Positions 1 to 6,524 of a stretch of DNA of 22,416 nucleotides are shown piece by piece. Origin of the DNA: Gammaproteobacteria bacterium RIFCSPHIGHO2_12_FULL_37_34. GTDB taxonomy: Bacteria; Pseudomonadota; Gammaproteobacteria; DSM-16500. The stretch is from assembly GCA_001801495.1 (NCBI GenBank), contig MGXW01000064.1, forward strand, positions 1-22,416, written 5' to 3'. The position numbers and the translations under genes are program-made. How positions within the stretch are numbered: position 1 is the stretch's first letter; the number at the start of each line of letters is the position of its first letter. The notes beneath the pieces are model-generated. The model saw only the letters and a program-made list of their open reading frames with translations. It had not been told where the DNA came from and searched no databases.

Positions 1-1
1 A

Positions 2-70
2 TGGCGCTTAGAAGGAAAAGATTATATCGTGCAAGATGGCGATATCATGCATTTTAGGTTTCATGTGTGA
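2..70 (+). CDS. ychF: YchF/OLA1-family ATPase, 3' end only
   Basis: This is the last 22 codons of a gene that enters from the left edge. The reading frame starting at base 2 gives a tail containing EGKDYIVQDGD followed by MHFRFHV and a TGA stop. That is the conserved C-terminal end of the TGS domain of YchF, a ribosome-associated ATPase of the Obg-like GTPase group; E. coli YchF ends with a very similar EGKDYIV-DGD-M-F-F-V string. Only the tail is visible, so nothing can be said about the nucleotide-binding part. It converges on hicB, whose stop codon lies 10 bases beyond. The identification rests on this short but distinctive motif. Confidence 0.8.
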   Translation, partial: WRLEGKDYIVQDGDIMHFRFHV

Positions 71-80
71 GCAATTGCAG

Positions 81-524
81 TTAACATGGATCACACGCTA
101 CAATTTCAATTTGTAATCGCTTACCTAACACCCACAATGCTTGTTCAATTCGTGGCAGCTTGGAACAATAATGTGGATTAAGTAAGCGGCGTATTTCTTT
201 CTCATCACAATCTAATTTTTCTGCTAATGCGGTGTTTGTTATTTTCCGTTCTCGCAAAGCAAGATACAAAGCTAATTTAGCAGCAAAGATAGCATGAAGA
301 AGAACGCGATGCTGCCCCCTTTTAATAGAGCTTGGGTTGGGGATATCCAACTTCATCTCAATACGATTAGCTATAGCTTCTTCTAGGCAATCAATTGCTT
401 CTCTAAAGGCTTCTTCTTTCGAATCAGCCTGAGTAATTGCTTCTGGAAAATCAGGAAATCGTATTAAAACCCCCCCTTCTTTTTGCTTAAGAAATTTAAC
501 GGGATAATTAAATTGTTTATTCAT
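81..524 (-). CDS. hicB: HicB-family antitoxin with C-terminal HTH
   Basis: Antitoxin of a type II HicAB module, 147 aa. The N-terminal half (about residues 6-60) has the partial RNase H-like HicB fold: a YPVKF strand, a GGVLIRFPDFPEAITQADS segment typical of HicB, then an alpha-helical EEAFREAIDCLEEAI stretch. The C-terminal part (about 75-140) looks like a helix-turn-helix (TNTALAEKLDCDEKEIRRLLNP), the DNA-binding domain of one HicB subclass. HicB neutralises HicA and represses the operon. Its ATG is 3 bases after the hicA stop, and the Shine-Dalgarno sequence GAGGTGAT is formed by the last codons of hicA, so the two are probably translationally coupled. The gene appears intact. An alternative reading as a stand-alone regulator is unlikely given the hicA partner. 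Confidence 0.85.
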   Translation of the reverse strand: MNKQFNYPVKFLKQKEGGVLIRFPDFPEAITQADSKEEAFREAIDCLEEAIANRIEMKLDIPNPSSIKRGQHRVLLHAIFAAKLALYLALRERKITNTALAEKLDCDEKEIRRLLNPHYCSKLPRIEQALWVLGKRLQIEIVACDPC

Positions 525-527
525 GTA

Positions 528-743
528 TCACCTCAATTCTTCTTCTGAAATTCCAAGCTGTTTTAACATAGCATGATAAGTACCTGTTTTAAGCTCATCC
601 TTCAAATTGCGAATAATAGTAAAGTGAGTTCCAAAAATAAGCGTGCTGTGACTTCCTTTACCACGTCGTTGTATAATCTCAACTTTAAGACCTCTTTTTC
701 TTCCTAATTTTTTTAATTTTTTAACTAATTCAGATCCTTTCAC
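528..743 (-). CDS. hicA: HicA-family mRNA interferase toxin
   Basis: Toxin of the HicAB pair, 71 aa. HicA proteins are small double-stranded-RNA-binding-domain-like ribonucleases that cut mRNA. The characteristic GKGSHSTLIF segment (residues 29-38) contains the GSH motif with the catalytic His. It follows an N-terminal helix (SELVKKLKKLG) and precedes a C-terminal helix (HAMLKQLGISEEEL). The start codon is GTG, with AAGGA about 4 bases upstream. Length and motif order match functional HicA proteins. The gene lies upstream of hicB in the usual toxin-first order and 85 bases after the rlmB stop, so transcription from the argG-argH-rlmB direction could read into it. Confidence 0.87.
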   Translation of the reverse strand: MKGSELVKKLKKLGRKRGLKVEIIQRRGKGSHSTLIFGTHFTIIRNLKDELKTGTYHAMLKQLGISEEELR

Positions 744-828
744 ACTATCCTTTATCTAGTATCGGTCAAAAACGTCCGGAATGCAAGATGAACAGGGGTT
801 TGAAAAACAGTGGATTAAAAAAGCTTCT

Positions 829-1578
829 TTAACTTCGCTGTCTCACAACTTCAAACAAAAAAATACCTGCAGCAACGGAAACATTGAGGCTAGCAATATG
901 TCCCTTCATAGGGATTTTCACTAATACATCGCAATGTTCACGTGTTAATCTGCGTAAACCGCTACCTTCTGCTCCTAAAACAATAGCAATTGGACCGGAT
1001 AAATTTGTTTCAAACACTGTTTGATCCGCTTCAGCTGCGGCACCATAAATCCAGATGCCTTGTTTTTTTAAACTATCGAGTACCCGCACTAAGTTTGTCA
1101 CTTGCACAAATGGTATGGTTTCCATAGCACCACTTGCTACTTTACTGACTATAGGAGTAAATCCAACTGATTTATCTTTTGGTGCAATAATGGCATGCAC
1201 ACCAGCTGCATCAGCTGAGCGAAAACATGCTCCTAAATTATGTGGATCTTGTACACCATCTAATATCAAAATAAAAGGTGGCGCAGATAAATTTTCTAAA
1301 ATTTTTTTTAAATCGTGTTCTGTATAGTGTTTGGCTTTGGCACAAAAAGCAACCACCCCTTGGTGATTCGCTTGCTCGGTTATTCTATCAATTTCCTGAC
1401 GAGGAAGATACTCAAGACGAATACGGTGTTGTTTTGTTAATTGCACAATCGATTCAATTTTCTGATCACATCGTTCTTTTTGCACACATACATGCGTAAT
1501 GCTGTTTGATCTATGCGTTAATAATGATTGAACAGCATGCAAGCCAAAAACCAGATGTTCTTTAGCGGAAAATTTCAT
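829..1578 (-). CDS. rlmB: 23S rRNA (guanosine-2'-O)-methyltransferase RlmB (SpoU/TrmH family)
   Basis: RlmB methylates the 2'-O of G2251 in the peptidyl-transferase loop of 23S rRNA using S-adenosylmethionine. The 249-aa protein has an N-terminal substrate-binding domain (FGLHAVQSLL) and a C-terminal SPOUT knot domain with the three SpoU motifs: DPHNLGACFRSADAAGV (about 112-128), IVLGAEGSGLRR (about 199-210) and IPMKGHIASLNVSVAAGI (about 222-239). The family is close to 243-250 aa, so it is full length. Other TrmH-family enzymes share these motifs, but the N-terminal domain and spacing fit RlmB. In many gammaproteobacteria rlmB follows rnr; here rnr lies 6 kb away and rlmB instead follows argH by 14 bases. 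There is no recognisable Shine-Dalgarno before the ATG (see the promoter entry at 1585-1612). Confidence 0.93.
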   Translation of the reverse strand: MKFSAKEHLVFGLHAVQSLLTHRSNSITHVCVQKERCDQKIESIVQLTKQHRIRLEYLPRQEIDRITEQANHQGVVAFCAKAKHYTEHDLKKILENLSAPPFILILDGVQDPHNLGACFRSADAAGVHAIIAPKDKSVGFTPIVSKVASGAMETIPFVQVTNLVRVLDSLKKQGIWIYGAAAEADQTVFETNLSGPIAIVLGAEGSGLRRLTREHCDVLVKIPMKGHIASLNVSVAAGIFLFEVVRQRS

Positions 1579-1584
1579 GGGTAT

Positions 1585-1612
1585 ATTATAATTTATTTTA
1601 AAGGAACATCAA
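1585..1612 (-). promoter_or_regulatory. Candidate internal promoter for rlmB, possibly giving a leaderless mRNA
   Basis: On the minus strand TTGATG (1612-1607) and a perfect TATAAT (1590-1585) are separated by 16 bases. The -10 ends 6 bases before the rlmB ATG, so a transcript initiated here would begin at or next to the start codon. The -35 lies inside the last codons of argH. The absence of a ribosome-binding site upstream of rlmB fits a leaderless message, but AT-rich sequence produces TATAAT by chance. Confidence 0.35.
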
Positions 1613-3020
1613 ATTTTAAATAGATGTTTTGTAGCATACACAACTTTTCCGCCAACCATGCTTTGCTGATGCTGATTTGGTTTTCATAAGCTGATAATGT
1701 CAGTAATTTAGATTGGGTAATCGAGGCAATTTTCTCAATCGCAAGTGCGGAATAAACGTCATCTCCAATAAACATTGAAAATCCTTGCATGTCAGCTAAA
1801 GTTAAATCCTGCAATCGAGAGTTATTTTGCAAGCAGTATGCTACCATTTTCCCTGTGATAGAATGTGCTTCGCGAAATGATATGCCTTTAGTAACCAAAT
1901 ATTCTGCTAAAGCCGTTGCATTTAAATAGCCGCTTTGCAGTGAATGATGAATCACATCGCTATTAACTTTTAAGGTTGCTAATAATGGGATGTAAATTGA
2001 CACCGTATGCGTTAGCGTTTTAACTACATCAAACAGTGGTTCTTTGTCTTCTTGTAAATCTTTATTGTAAGCTAAGGGTAACCCTTTTAATAAAGTAAGT
2101 ATTGTAACTAGCGCACCATAGACTCTACCCGTTTTTCCTCTGCTCAATTCAGCAACATCAGGATTTTTTTTCTGAGGCATCATACTGCTACCTGTGCAAT
2201 AGGCATCATCAAAACTAATAAAATTAAATTCCTGGCTAGACCATATAATTAATTCTTCACTTAAACGTGAAATATGCATCATGATTAAAGAAGCAGCCGC
2301 CAAAAATTCAACGATGAAATCCCGATCGCTAACTGCATCCAATGTATTTAAATAAACTCCCTCCAATCCCAATTCTGCTGCCACATAATATTGATCCGTA
2401 GCCAAAGTGGAACCAGCTACAGCACAAGCACCTGATGGCGATTGGTTAACACGAATCCAGCAGCTTTGCAAACGCTCAACGTCTCTATGCAGCATCGCTA
2501 CATATGCTAACCAATGCTGCGCTAAATAAATAGGCTGAGCACGTTGCAAATGTGTATATGCCGGAAAAACAATATTCTGATGTTTCGTTGCCAAATCCAA
2601 TAAAGCATTTTGCAACTCAATCAATAAATGAACGATAAATATTATTTGTTTTCGCAAATAAAGATGCGTATCTAACGCAACTTGATCATTTCTACTGCGC
2701 GCGGTGTGCAATTTATCCGCAAGATCACAAACATATTTTTTTAAATATCGCTCTATGTTTGTATGAATATCTTCGTCAGCAAGATGGAATTCAATCTTTC
2801 CTTGATCATATTCTTGTACTATTTTTTTTAATCCTAGTTGTAATTGATTACTTTCTTCTTTATCGATCAAGCTACATTTCTCCAGCATGTTTACGTGGAC
2901 AAGACTACCCAGAATATCTTCATAAATCAGCGTATAATCAAAATCAATAGATGCCGTGTATCGCTCTACCATAGGATGAACTTGTTTTTGAAATCGTCCC
3001 GCCCATAATTTTTTATTCAC
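1593..3020 (-). CDS. argH: Argininosuccinate lyase ArgH
   Basis: ArgH splits argininosuccinate into arginine and fumarate, the last step of arginine biosynthesis, in the cytoplasm as a homotetramer. Fumarase/aspartase-superfamily motifs are present: THLQRAQP (catalytic His region) and the flexible loop signature GSSMMPQKKNPD carrying the catalytic Ser. I start it at a GTG (3020-3018; protein begins VNKKLWAGRF), which aligns with the usual WGGRF N-terminus, has AGAGG 8 bases upstream and overlaps the argG stop by 8 bases. An ATG 13 codons further upstream would run deeper into argG and adds residues absent from the family. The product is then 475 aa, slightly longer than the common 455-465. 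Co-transcription and coupling with argG are likely. Confidence 0.95.
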   Translation of the reverse strand: MNKKLWAGRFQKQVHPMVERYTASIDFDYTLIYEDILGSLVHVNMLEKCSLIDKEESNQLQLGLKKIVQEYDQGKIEFHLADEDIHTNIERYLKKYVCDLADKLHTARSRNDQVALDTHLYLRKQIIFIVHLLIELQNALLDLATKHQNIVFPAYTHLQRAQPIYLAQHWLAYVAMLHRDVERLQSCWIRVNQSPSGACAVAGSTLATDQYYVAAELGLEGVYLNTLDAVSDRDFIVEFLAAASLIMMHISRLSEELIIWSSQEFNFISFDDAYCTGSSMMPQKKNPDVAELSRGKTGRVYGALVTILTLLKGLPLAYNKDLQEDKEPLFDVVKTLTHTVSIYIPLLATLKVNSDVIHHSLQSGYLNATALAEYLVTKGISFREAHSITGKMVAYCLQNNSRLQDLTLADMQGFSMFIGDDVYSALAIEKIASITQSKLLTLSAYENQISISKAWLAEKLCMLQNIYLKFDVPLK

Positions 3021-4209
3021 CTTGCAATCCTCTATGATAAATTTGTGTTGGTAACCCAAAAAGCTTAATAAATCCTAAAGCAGCCTGATGATCAAATTGA
3101 TCGGCAGCAGCATAAGTAGCAAGCTTTTTATCATACAAAGAAAATGGCGACGCTCTTCCAACCACTACAGCGTGGCCTTTGTGCAACTTCACCCGTACCT
3201 TGCCTGTCACATGCTGTTGAGTTTGCTGAATAAAAGCATACAAAGCTTCTCGAAGTGGTGAAAACCACAAACCTTCATAAATTAAATTTGCTAAGCGTTG
3301 CTCAATAATTGATTTAAAATGCGCCACTTCACGCACTAAAGTAAGTGCTTCTAAAGCTCTATGCGCAATAATAAGGGTAATAGCAGCAGGCGCTTCATAT
3401 ACTTCTCGTGATTTAATTCCAATGAGTCGATTTTCAATGTGATCAATACGGCCAATGCCATGTTTCCCCGCTAACTGATTTAAGTCAATAATAATATTTG
3501 CAAACGATTTTACTTGGCCATTTAATGAGACGGGGATGCCTTGCTCAAATTCAATTACTATTTCTTCCGCCAATTCTGGTGTTTGCATTAAACTTTTAGT
3601 AAGCGCATAAGCTTGTTCTGGCGGCTCAATCCAAGGATCTTCCAGCACGCCGCATTCACAACTCCTTCCCCAAAGATTTTGATCAATGCTAAATGGATTA
3701 TCCAAATCGATGGGAAGTGGAATATGATGCTTCTTCGCATAATGGATTGCATCTTCTCGCGATAAAGGATTTTCTCTAACAGGAGCCACAATCTTTAAAT
3801 GTGGAGCTAATGCATGAATCGTGACATCAAAACGTACCTGATCATTTCCTTTTCCAGTACAACCGTGGGCAACCGCTATAGCATTTTCCTGCCTTGCAAC
3901 ATCAACAAGAGAACGCGCAATGAGTGGTCGTGATAAAGCAGAAATGAGTGGATAAGTATTTTCATACAAAGCATTCGCTTGCAAAGCAGGAACTAAAAAT
4001 TCATTTGCAAACAATTCTTGTAAAGGTAAAATATAGCATTTTGTTGCGCCTACATTCAAAGCCTTATCATGAATCGGCTGCAAATCTTTGCCCTCTCCAA
4101 CATCCATTGTCACTGCAATGACTTCGTATCCATCATGTTCCTGCAACCATTTAATCGAGCATGACGTATCAAGCCCCCCTGAATAAGCAAGAATTATTTT
4201 TTTAGTCAT
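3013..4209 (-). CDS. argG: Argininosuccinate synthase ArgG
   Basis: ArgG condenses citrulline and aspartate with ATP to argininosuccinate. The 398-aa protein has the N-type ATP-pyrophosphatase P-loop YSGGLDTS at residues 9-16, and the citrulline/aspartate site segment AHGCTGKGNDQVRFD. Length and sequence match the widespread ~400-aa class, not the longer E. coli class. ATG at 4209 is preceded by AGGG with 7-base spacing. The ATG also overlaps, as ATGA, the stop of a 20-codon leader ORF (4206-4268), suggesting translational coupling. Transcription probably starts at the ArgR-box promoter at 4287-4315. No earlier arginine biosynthesis gene is in the window, so the cell may make arginine from imported or salvaged citrulline (inference). 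Confidence 0.96.
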   Translation of the reverse strand: MTKKIILAYSGGLDTSCSIKWLQEHDGYEVIAVTMDVGEGKDLQPIHDKALNVGATKCYILPLQELFANEFLVPALQANALYENTYPLISALSRPLIARSLVDVARQENAIAVAHGCTGKGNDQVRFDVTIHALAPHLKIVAPVRENPLSREDAIHYAKKHHIPLPIDLDNPFSIDQNLWGRSCECGVLEDPWIEPPEQAYALTKSLMQTPELAEEIVIEFEQGIPVSLNGQVKSFANIIIDLNQLAGKHGIGRIDHIENRLIGIKSREVYEAPAAITLIIAHRALEALTLVREVAHFKSIIEQRLANLIYEGLWFSPLREALYAFIQQTQQHVTGKVRVKLHKGHAVVVGRASPFSLYDKKLATYAAADQFDHQAALGFIKLFGLPTQIYHRGLQGE

Positions 4210-4268
4210 CTTGATTCCCTTTTAATAGATAAGCTATATTGTGGCTGTTTAAACGCAAATGTTGTCAT
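4206..4268 (-). CDS. Putative argG leader peptide (20 aa)
   Basis: On the minus strand an ATG at 4268-4266 opens a 20-codon frame ending with TGA at 4208-4206. The product begins MTTFAFKQ and ends SIKRESR. It has an excellent ribosome-binding site (GAGGTGA, GAGG ending 6 bases before the ATG), better placed than most in this window, and its stop overlaps the argG ATG as ATGA. The Arg codons near the end are AGG and AGA. The predicted transcription start (about 4280) leaves only about a dozen bases before this ATG, so a ribosome loading on the argG mRNA would meet it first. Interpretation as a regulatory leader or coupling peptide is inference; no known arginine leader is recognised. Confidence 0.5.
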   Translation of the reverse strand: MTTFAFKQPQYSLSIKRESR

Positions 4269-4286
4269 GATTCACCTCGTCGCATA

Positions 4287-4315
4287 ATTATACATAATAT
4301 TGAATTATTATTCAA
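4287..4315 (-). promoter_or_regulatory. argG promoter, overlapped by the ArgR operator
   Basis: Minus-strand TTGAAT (4315-4310) and TATAAT (4292-4287) are separated by exactly 17 bases. This is a near-consensus sigma-70 promoter with predicted start near 4280. The -35 element and most of the spacer lie inside the ARG box at 4299-4316, so bound ArgR would block RNA polymerase directly, the classic arrangement for arginine biosynthesis genes. Confidence 0.75.
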
Positions 4316-4316
4316 C
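4299..4316. promoter_or_regulatory. ARG box (ArgR operator)
   Basis: The core TTGAATTATTATTCAA (4300-4315) is a perfect-arm palindrome matching the E. coli ArgR consensus wnTGAATwwwwATTCAnw at every core position. A weaker second copy lies 2 bases to the left (about 4279-4296, core cgcat-aatt-ataca, 7 of 10 arm bases matching), as expected for tandem ARG boxes bound by an ArgR hexamer. It sits between argG and the divergent symporter and argR, so it could control both directions. Confidence 0.85.
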
Positions 4317-4363
4317 AAGAACTTAACACATTCTTCTCTTTTTCAGGTATCATTGGAAAACTT

Positions 4364-5500
4364 ATGCCCTACAAACTACCCATTTTATTATTCATTATCA
4401 TTGTAATGGTAATGTGCTTTGGCTCCTTTATTCCGCTAGGAATCAAAGAAATACTTTATGCATTAAGCTTAAGTATTAAATCCGTGATCATTTTTTTATT
4501 ACCATTTATTATTTTTGGTCTATTGTTTAAAACCGCAATGACATTAACACACAATGCTACCCGTATTATTCTATTAATATTAGGTGGTGTCGTATGTTCA
4601 AATTTCATTGCCACCTTTTTGAGCCATTACGTAGGATCATTTATTTATCATCTTAACTTATCCATTACGTTGCCAAAAGAAAGCTCAACCTTACAAGCTG
4701 CTTGGTCGTTTGTCTTGCCGCCATTCATCGCAAATGATAAAGCCATGTTTAGTGGAATTGGATTAGGTGTGATTTTAAGCTTAATTAAAATAAAACGTAC
4801 AACAAATATTGCAAACCAATTAGATTGGGTGATCAGCAAAATATTAAAATTCTTTATTTATCTCATACCCCTTTTTGTAACAGGTTATTTAATTAAACTA
4901 CAAGCAGATGGTGTCATCGGATTAATTTTAAAAAATTACGCACTTATTTTTGTGATCATTGCTGCGGCACAATTGTTCTATATCACTAGCGCGTATTTGC
5001 TTGTAAATAAAGGCAGAATGTTAGATGGTTTAAATTGCATAAAAAACATGCTACCCGCTGCATTAAGCGGTTTTAGCACCATGTCTAGTGCGGCTAGCAT
5101 GCCATTAACCATTATGGGTGTAGAAAACAATACTCGCAACAAAACCCTAGCCCGCTCTGTTGTCCCTGCTACAGTTAACATTCATTTACTAGGTGATTGC
5201 TTCGCCATACCTATTTTTGCTTTTGCTATTCTTAAAACATTTGGAATGGCCGAGCCTTCTCTTATTCATTATTTAATTTTTACTTTTTATTTTGTTCTTG
5301 CCAAATTTTCCGTTGCTGCTGTTCCAGGTGGAGGAATCATCATCATGCTACCTATCTTGGAATCTTATCTTGGTTTTAATACCAACATGTTATCTCTCAT
5401 TACAGCTTTATATATTTTGTTCGACCCAGTGATCACGTGTGTGAATGTATTAGGTAATGGTGCATTCGCTAAATTAATTGATAATGTTGCAACTGGTTAG
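4364..5500 (+). CDS. DAACS-family (glutamate-transporter fold) amino-acid:cation symporter, variant substrate site
   Basis: Inner-membrane secondary transporter, 378 aa, hydrophobic throughout. Family landmarks are in the right order: the Ser-rich HP1 tip (STMSSAASMP, about 238-247), the TM7 segment (HLLGD, 274-278, where the family has NMDGT), the HP2 tip VPGGG (320-324) and the TM8 substrate site DPVITCVNVLGNG (354-366). In my manual alignment to archaeal GltPh, the Asp that binds the alpha-amino group is kept (D354), but the Arg that binds an acidic side chain is Ile (I357), and the sodium-site Asp after the asparagine is Asn (N365). NMDGT is also not conserved. A neutral substrate, and perhaps different ion coupling, is therefore likely. 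The ARG box upstream and argR 30 bases downstream suggest an arginine-related substrate such as citrulline; that is inference. Confidence 0.85.
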   Translation: MPYKLPILLFIIIVMVMCFGSFIPLGIKEILYALSLSIKSVIIFLLPFIIFGLLFKTAMTLTHNATRIILLILGGVVCSNFIATFLSHYVGSFIYHLNLSITLPKESSTLQAAWSFVLPPFIANDKAMFSGIGLGVILSLIKIKRTTNIANQLDWVISKILKFFIYLIPLFVTGYLIKLQADGVIGLILKNYALIFVIIAAAQLFYITSAYLLVNKGRMLDGLNCIKNMLPAALSGFSTMSSAASMPLTIMGVENNTRNKTLARSVVPATVNIHLLGDCFAIPIFAFAILKTFGMAEPSLIHYLIFTFYFVLAKFSVAAVPGGGIIIMLPILESYLGFNTNMLSLITALYILFDPVITCVNVLGNGAFAKLIDNVATG

Positions 5501-5530
5501 CCCGAATATTAGGATCTGGAATAATGACAT

Positions 5531-5992
5531 ATGTCTCAAAAAACAAACCACAAGAAAATTGATTTAATCGTCGCCATTCAAAATTTGCTTCAAAAGAAAA
5601 TGGTAAGAACCCAAGATGAAATTCGAGAAGTTTTACACAAACAAGGATTTGATATCAATCAAGCCATGATTTCGCGGATATTGCATAAATTAGGTGCGAT
5701 TAAGATGAATGAGGGAGAGCAAATTGTCTATCGCTTACCGACTGAGCTCATTGCCATTACACCAAAAGACCAATTAAAACAACTGGTATTAAACATTGCT
5801 CACAATGAAGCACTCATTGTCATTCAAACTTCCCCTGGTTCGGCACAATTGGTTGCTCGTTTGCTTGATCAAAAAAATGTATCAGGTATATTGGGAACAC
5901 TTGCAGGTGATGATACAATTTTTATTGCGCCAGATAAGATCAGGCATATTGACACACTTTATCAAAGTATTCGCGAAATATTATTGGTATGA
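5531..5992 (+). CDS. argR: Arginine repressor ArgR
   Basis: Arginine-responsive hexameric repressor/activator, 153 aa, the normal length. The N-terminal winged helix (about 8-70) contains FDINQAMISRILHKLGA with the DNA-contacting Ser-Arg (48-49). The C-terminal domain has SPGSAQLVARLLD (about 101-113) and the GTLAGDDTIF arginine-binding motif with Asp-Asp at 127-128, so co-repressor binding is probably intact. It follows the symporter by 30 bases on the same strand and is probably co-transcribed, giving autoregulation through the operator at 4299-4316. It converges with the next gene. Start ATG 5531 has only a modest GGA-type site about 10 bases upstream. Confidence 0.96.
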   Translation: MSQKTNHKKIDLIVAIQNLLQKKMVRTQDEIREVLHKQGFDINQAMISRILHKLGAIKMNEGEQIVYRLPTELIAITPKDQLKQLVLNIAHNEALIVIQTSPGSAQLVARLLDQKNVSGILGTLAGDDTIFIAPDKIRHIDTLYQSIREILLV

Positions 5993-6016
5993 TCCTCTCA
6001 ATAAGTTTCTTCCGCG

Positions 6017-6373
6017 TTAAGTAAAAGTAGCGATAAAGCCCAATGCGCCTAAAATCAAACCAATCAACGCACCTCGTGTTGGAAGTTGTTGAAAAACCAA
6101 ATACCCAATTAAAGGCTCCATAATCAATATGGAAGTAATAGACATGGCACTAACAATCCAAATATTTCTATAAGATTTATAGCCGATCATGTAACCTGCA
6201 ATAAGTAAACAACCCGCCAAGGCGATGACTAAGCAAGCTTTAACATAAATAGCAGAAGAACTTTCTATGGCAACATGATGGGATTTTGCCGCCACCATTT
6301 CTGAGTAAACAGAAAAAGCCTCCCCAAAAAACAAAAAAAGAATGGTAGCAATTTTCAAAAGAGTTGCATTCAT
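6017..6373 (-). CDS. Small four-helix membrane protein, DMT/SMR-like
   Basis: Predicted 118-aa inner-membrane protein starting MNATLLKI (ATG 6373-6371); a TTG nine codons upstream is the alternative. Four hydrophobic segments are visible: ATILFLFFGEAF, a long one around ACLVIALAGCLLIAGYMIGY, IWIVSAMSITSILIMEPLIGYLVF and ALIGLILGALGFIATF. The last two, with MEPLIGYLVFQQLPTRGALIG, resemble the EPxxxxxxxxExPTxxxxIGxxLI pattern near the C-terminus of SMR and EamA transporters of the drug/metabolite superfamily. A four-helix size suits an SMR-type dimer, but the conserved membrane Glu of EmrE in helix 1 is not clearly placed (the nearest is the GEAF glutamate). I do not know its substrate. Confidence 0.6.
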   Translation of the reverse strand: MNATLLKIATILFLFFGEAFSVYSEMVAAKSHHVAIESSSAIYVKACLVIALAGCLLIAGYMIGYKSYRNIWIVSAMSITSILIMEPLIGYLVFQQLPTRGALIGLILGALGFIATFT

Positions 6374-6473
6374 ATAGTTATTCACTTCTTTTAGAGTCAA
6401 TTATTTAACTCCATTAAAAGGCTTTTGTCACCCGTTATTTTTTGTAATAATTTTTAAAAATGCAACTGAAATG

Positions 6474-6493
6474 AGCGGTATAGTAAAACCGCT
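6474..6493 (-). terminator. Weak hairpin after the M15 peptidase gene
   Basis: AGCGGT (6474-6479) and ACCGCT (6488-6493) form a perfect 6-bp stem with an 8-base loop, 31 bases downstream of the peptidase stop on the minus strand. No run of T follows directly; a T-rich stretch comes only about 15-20 bases later. It could be a transcript-end hairpin or chance. Confidence 0.28.
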
Positions 6494-6524
6494 GCAATGG
6501 GAACTTACTAATTATCAGCCCCAA

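Noticed and set aside
65..96. GTGTGA ... TCACAC inverted repeat at the ychF end, considered as a terminator
   Set aside because: Six-base arms with a 20-base loop, no T-run, and the right arm lies inside hicB coding sequence; too weak to call.
811..830. AT-rich near-palindrome (AAAAAAGCTTCTTTAA) after rlmB, considered as a terminator
   Set aside because: It is continuous self-complementarity with no loop and only two G/C pairs, and overlaps the rlmB stop region; not a plausible intrinsic terminator.
1055..1499. Plus-strand frames opposite rlmB
   Set aside because: They are antisense shadows of a well-supported conserved gene, with no family features or ribosome-binding sites of note.
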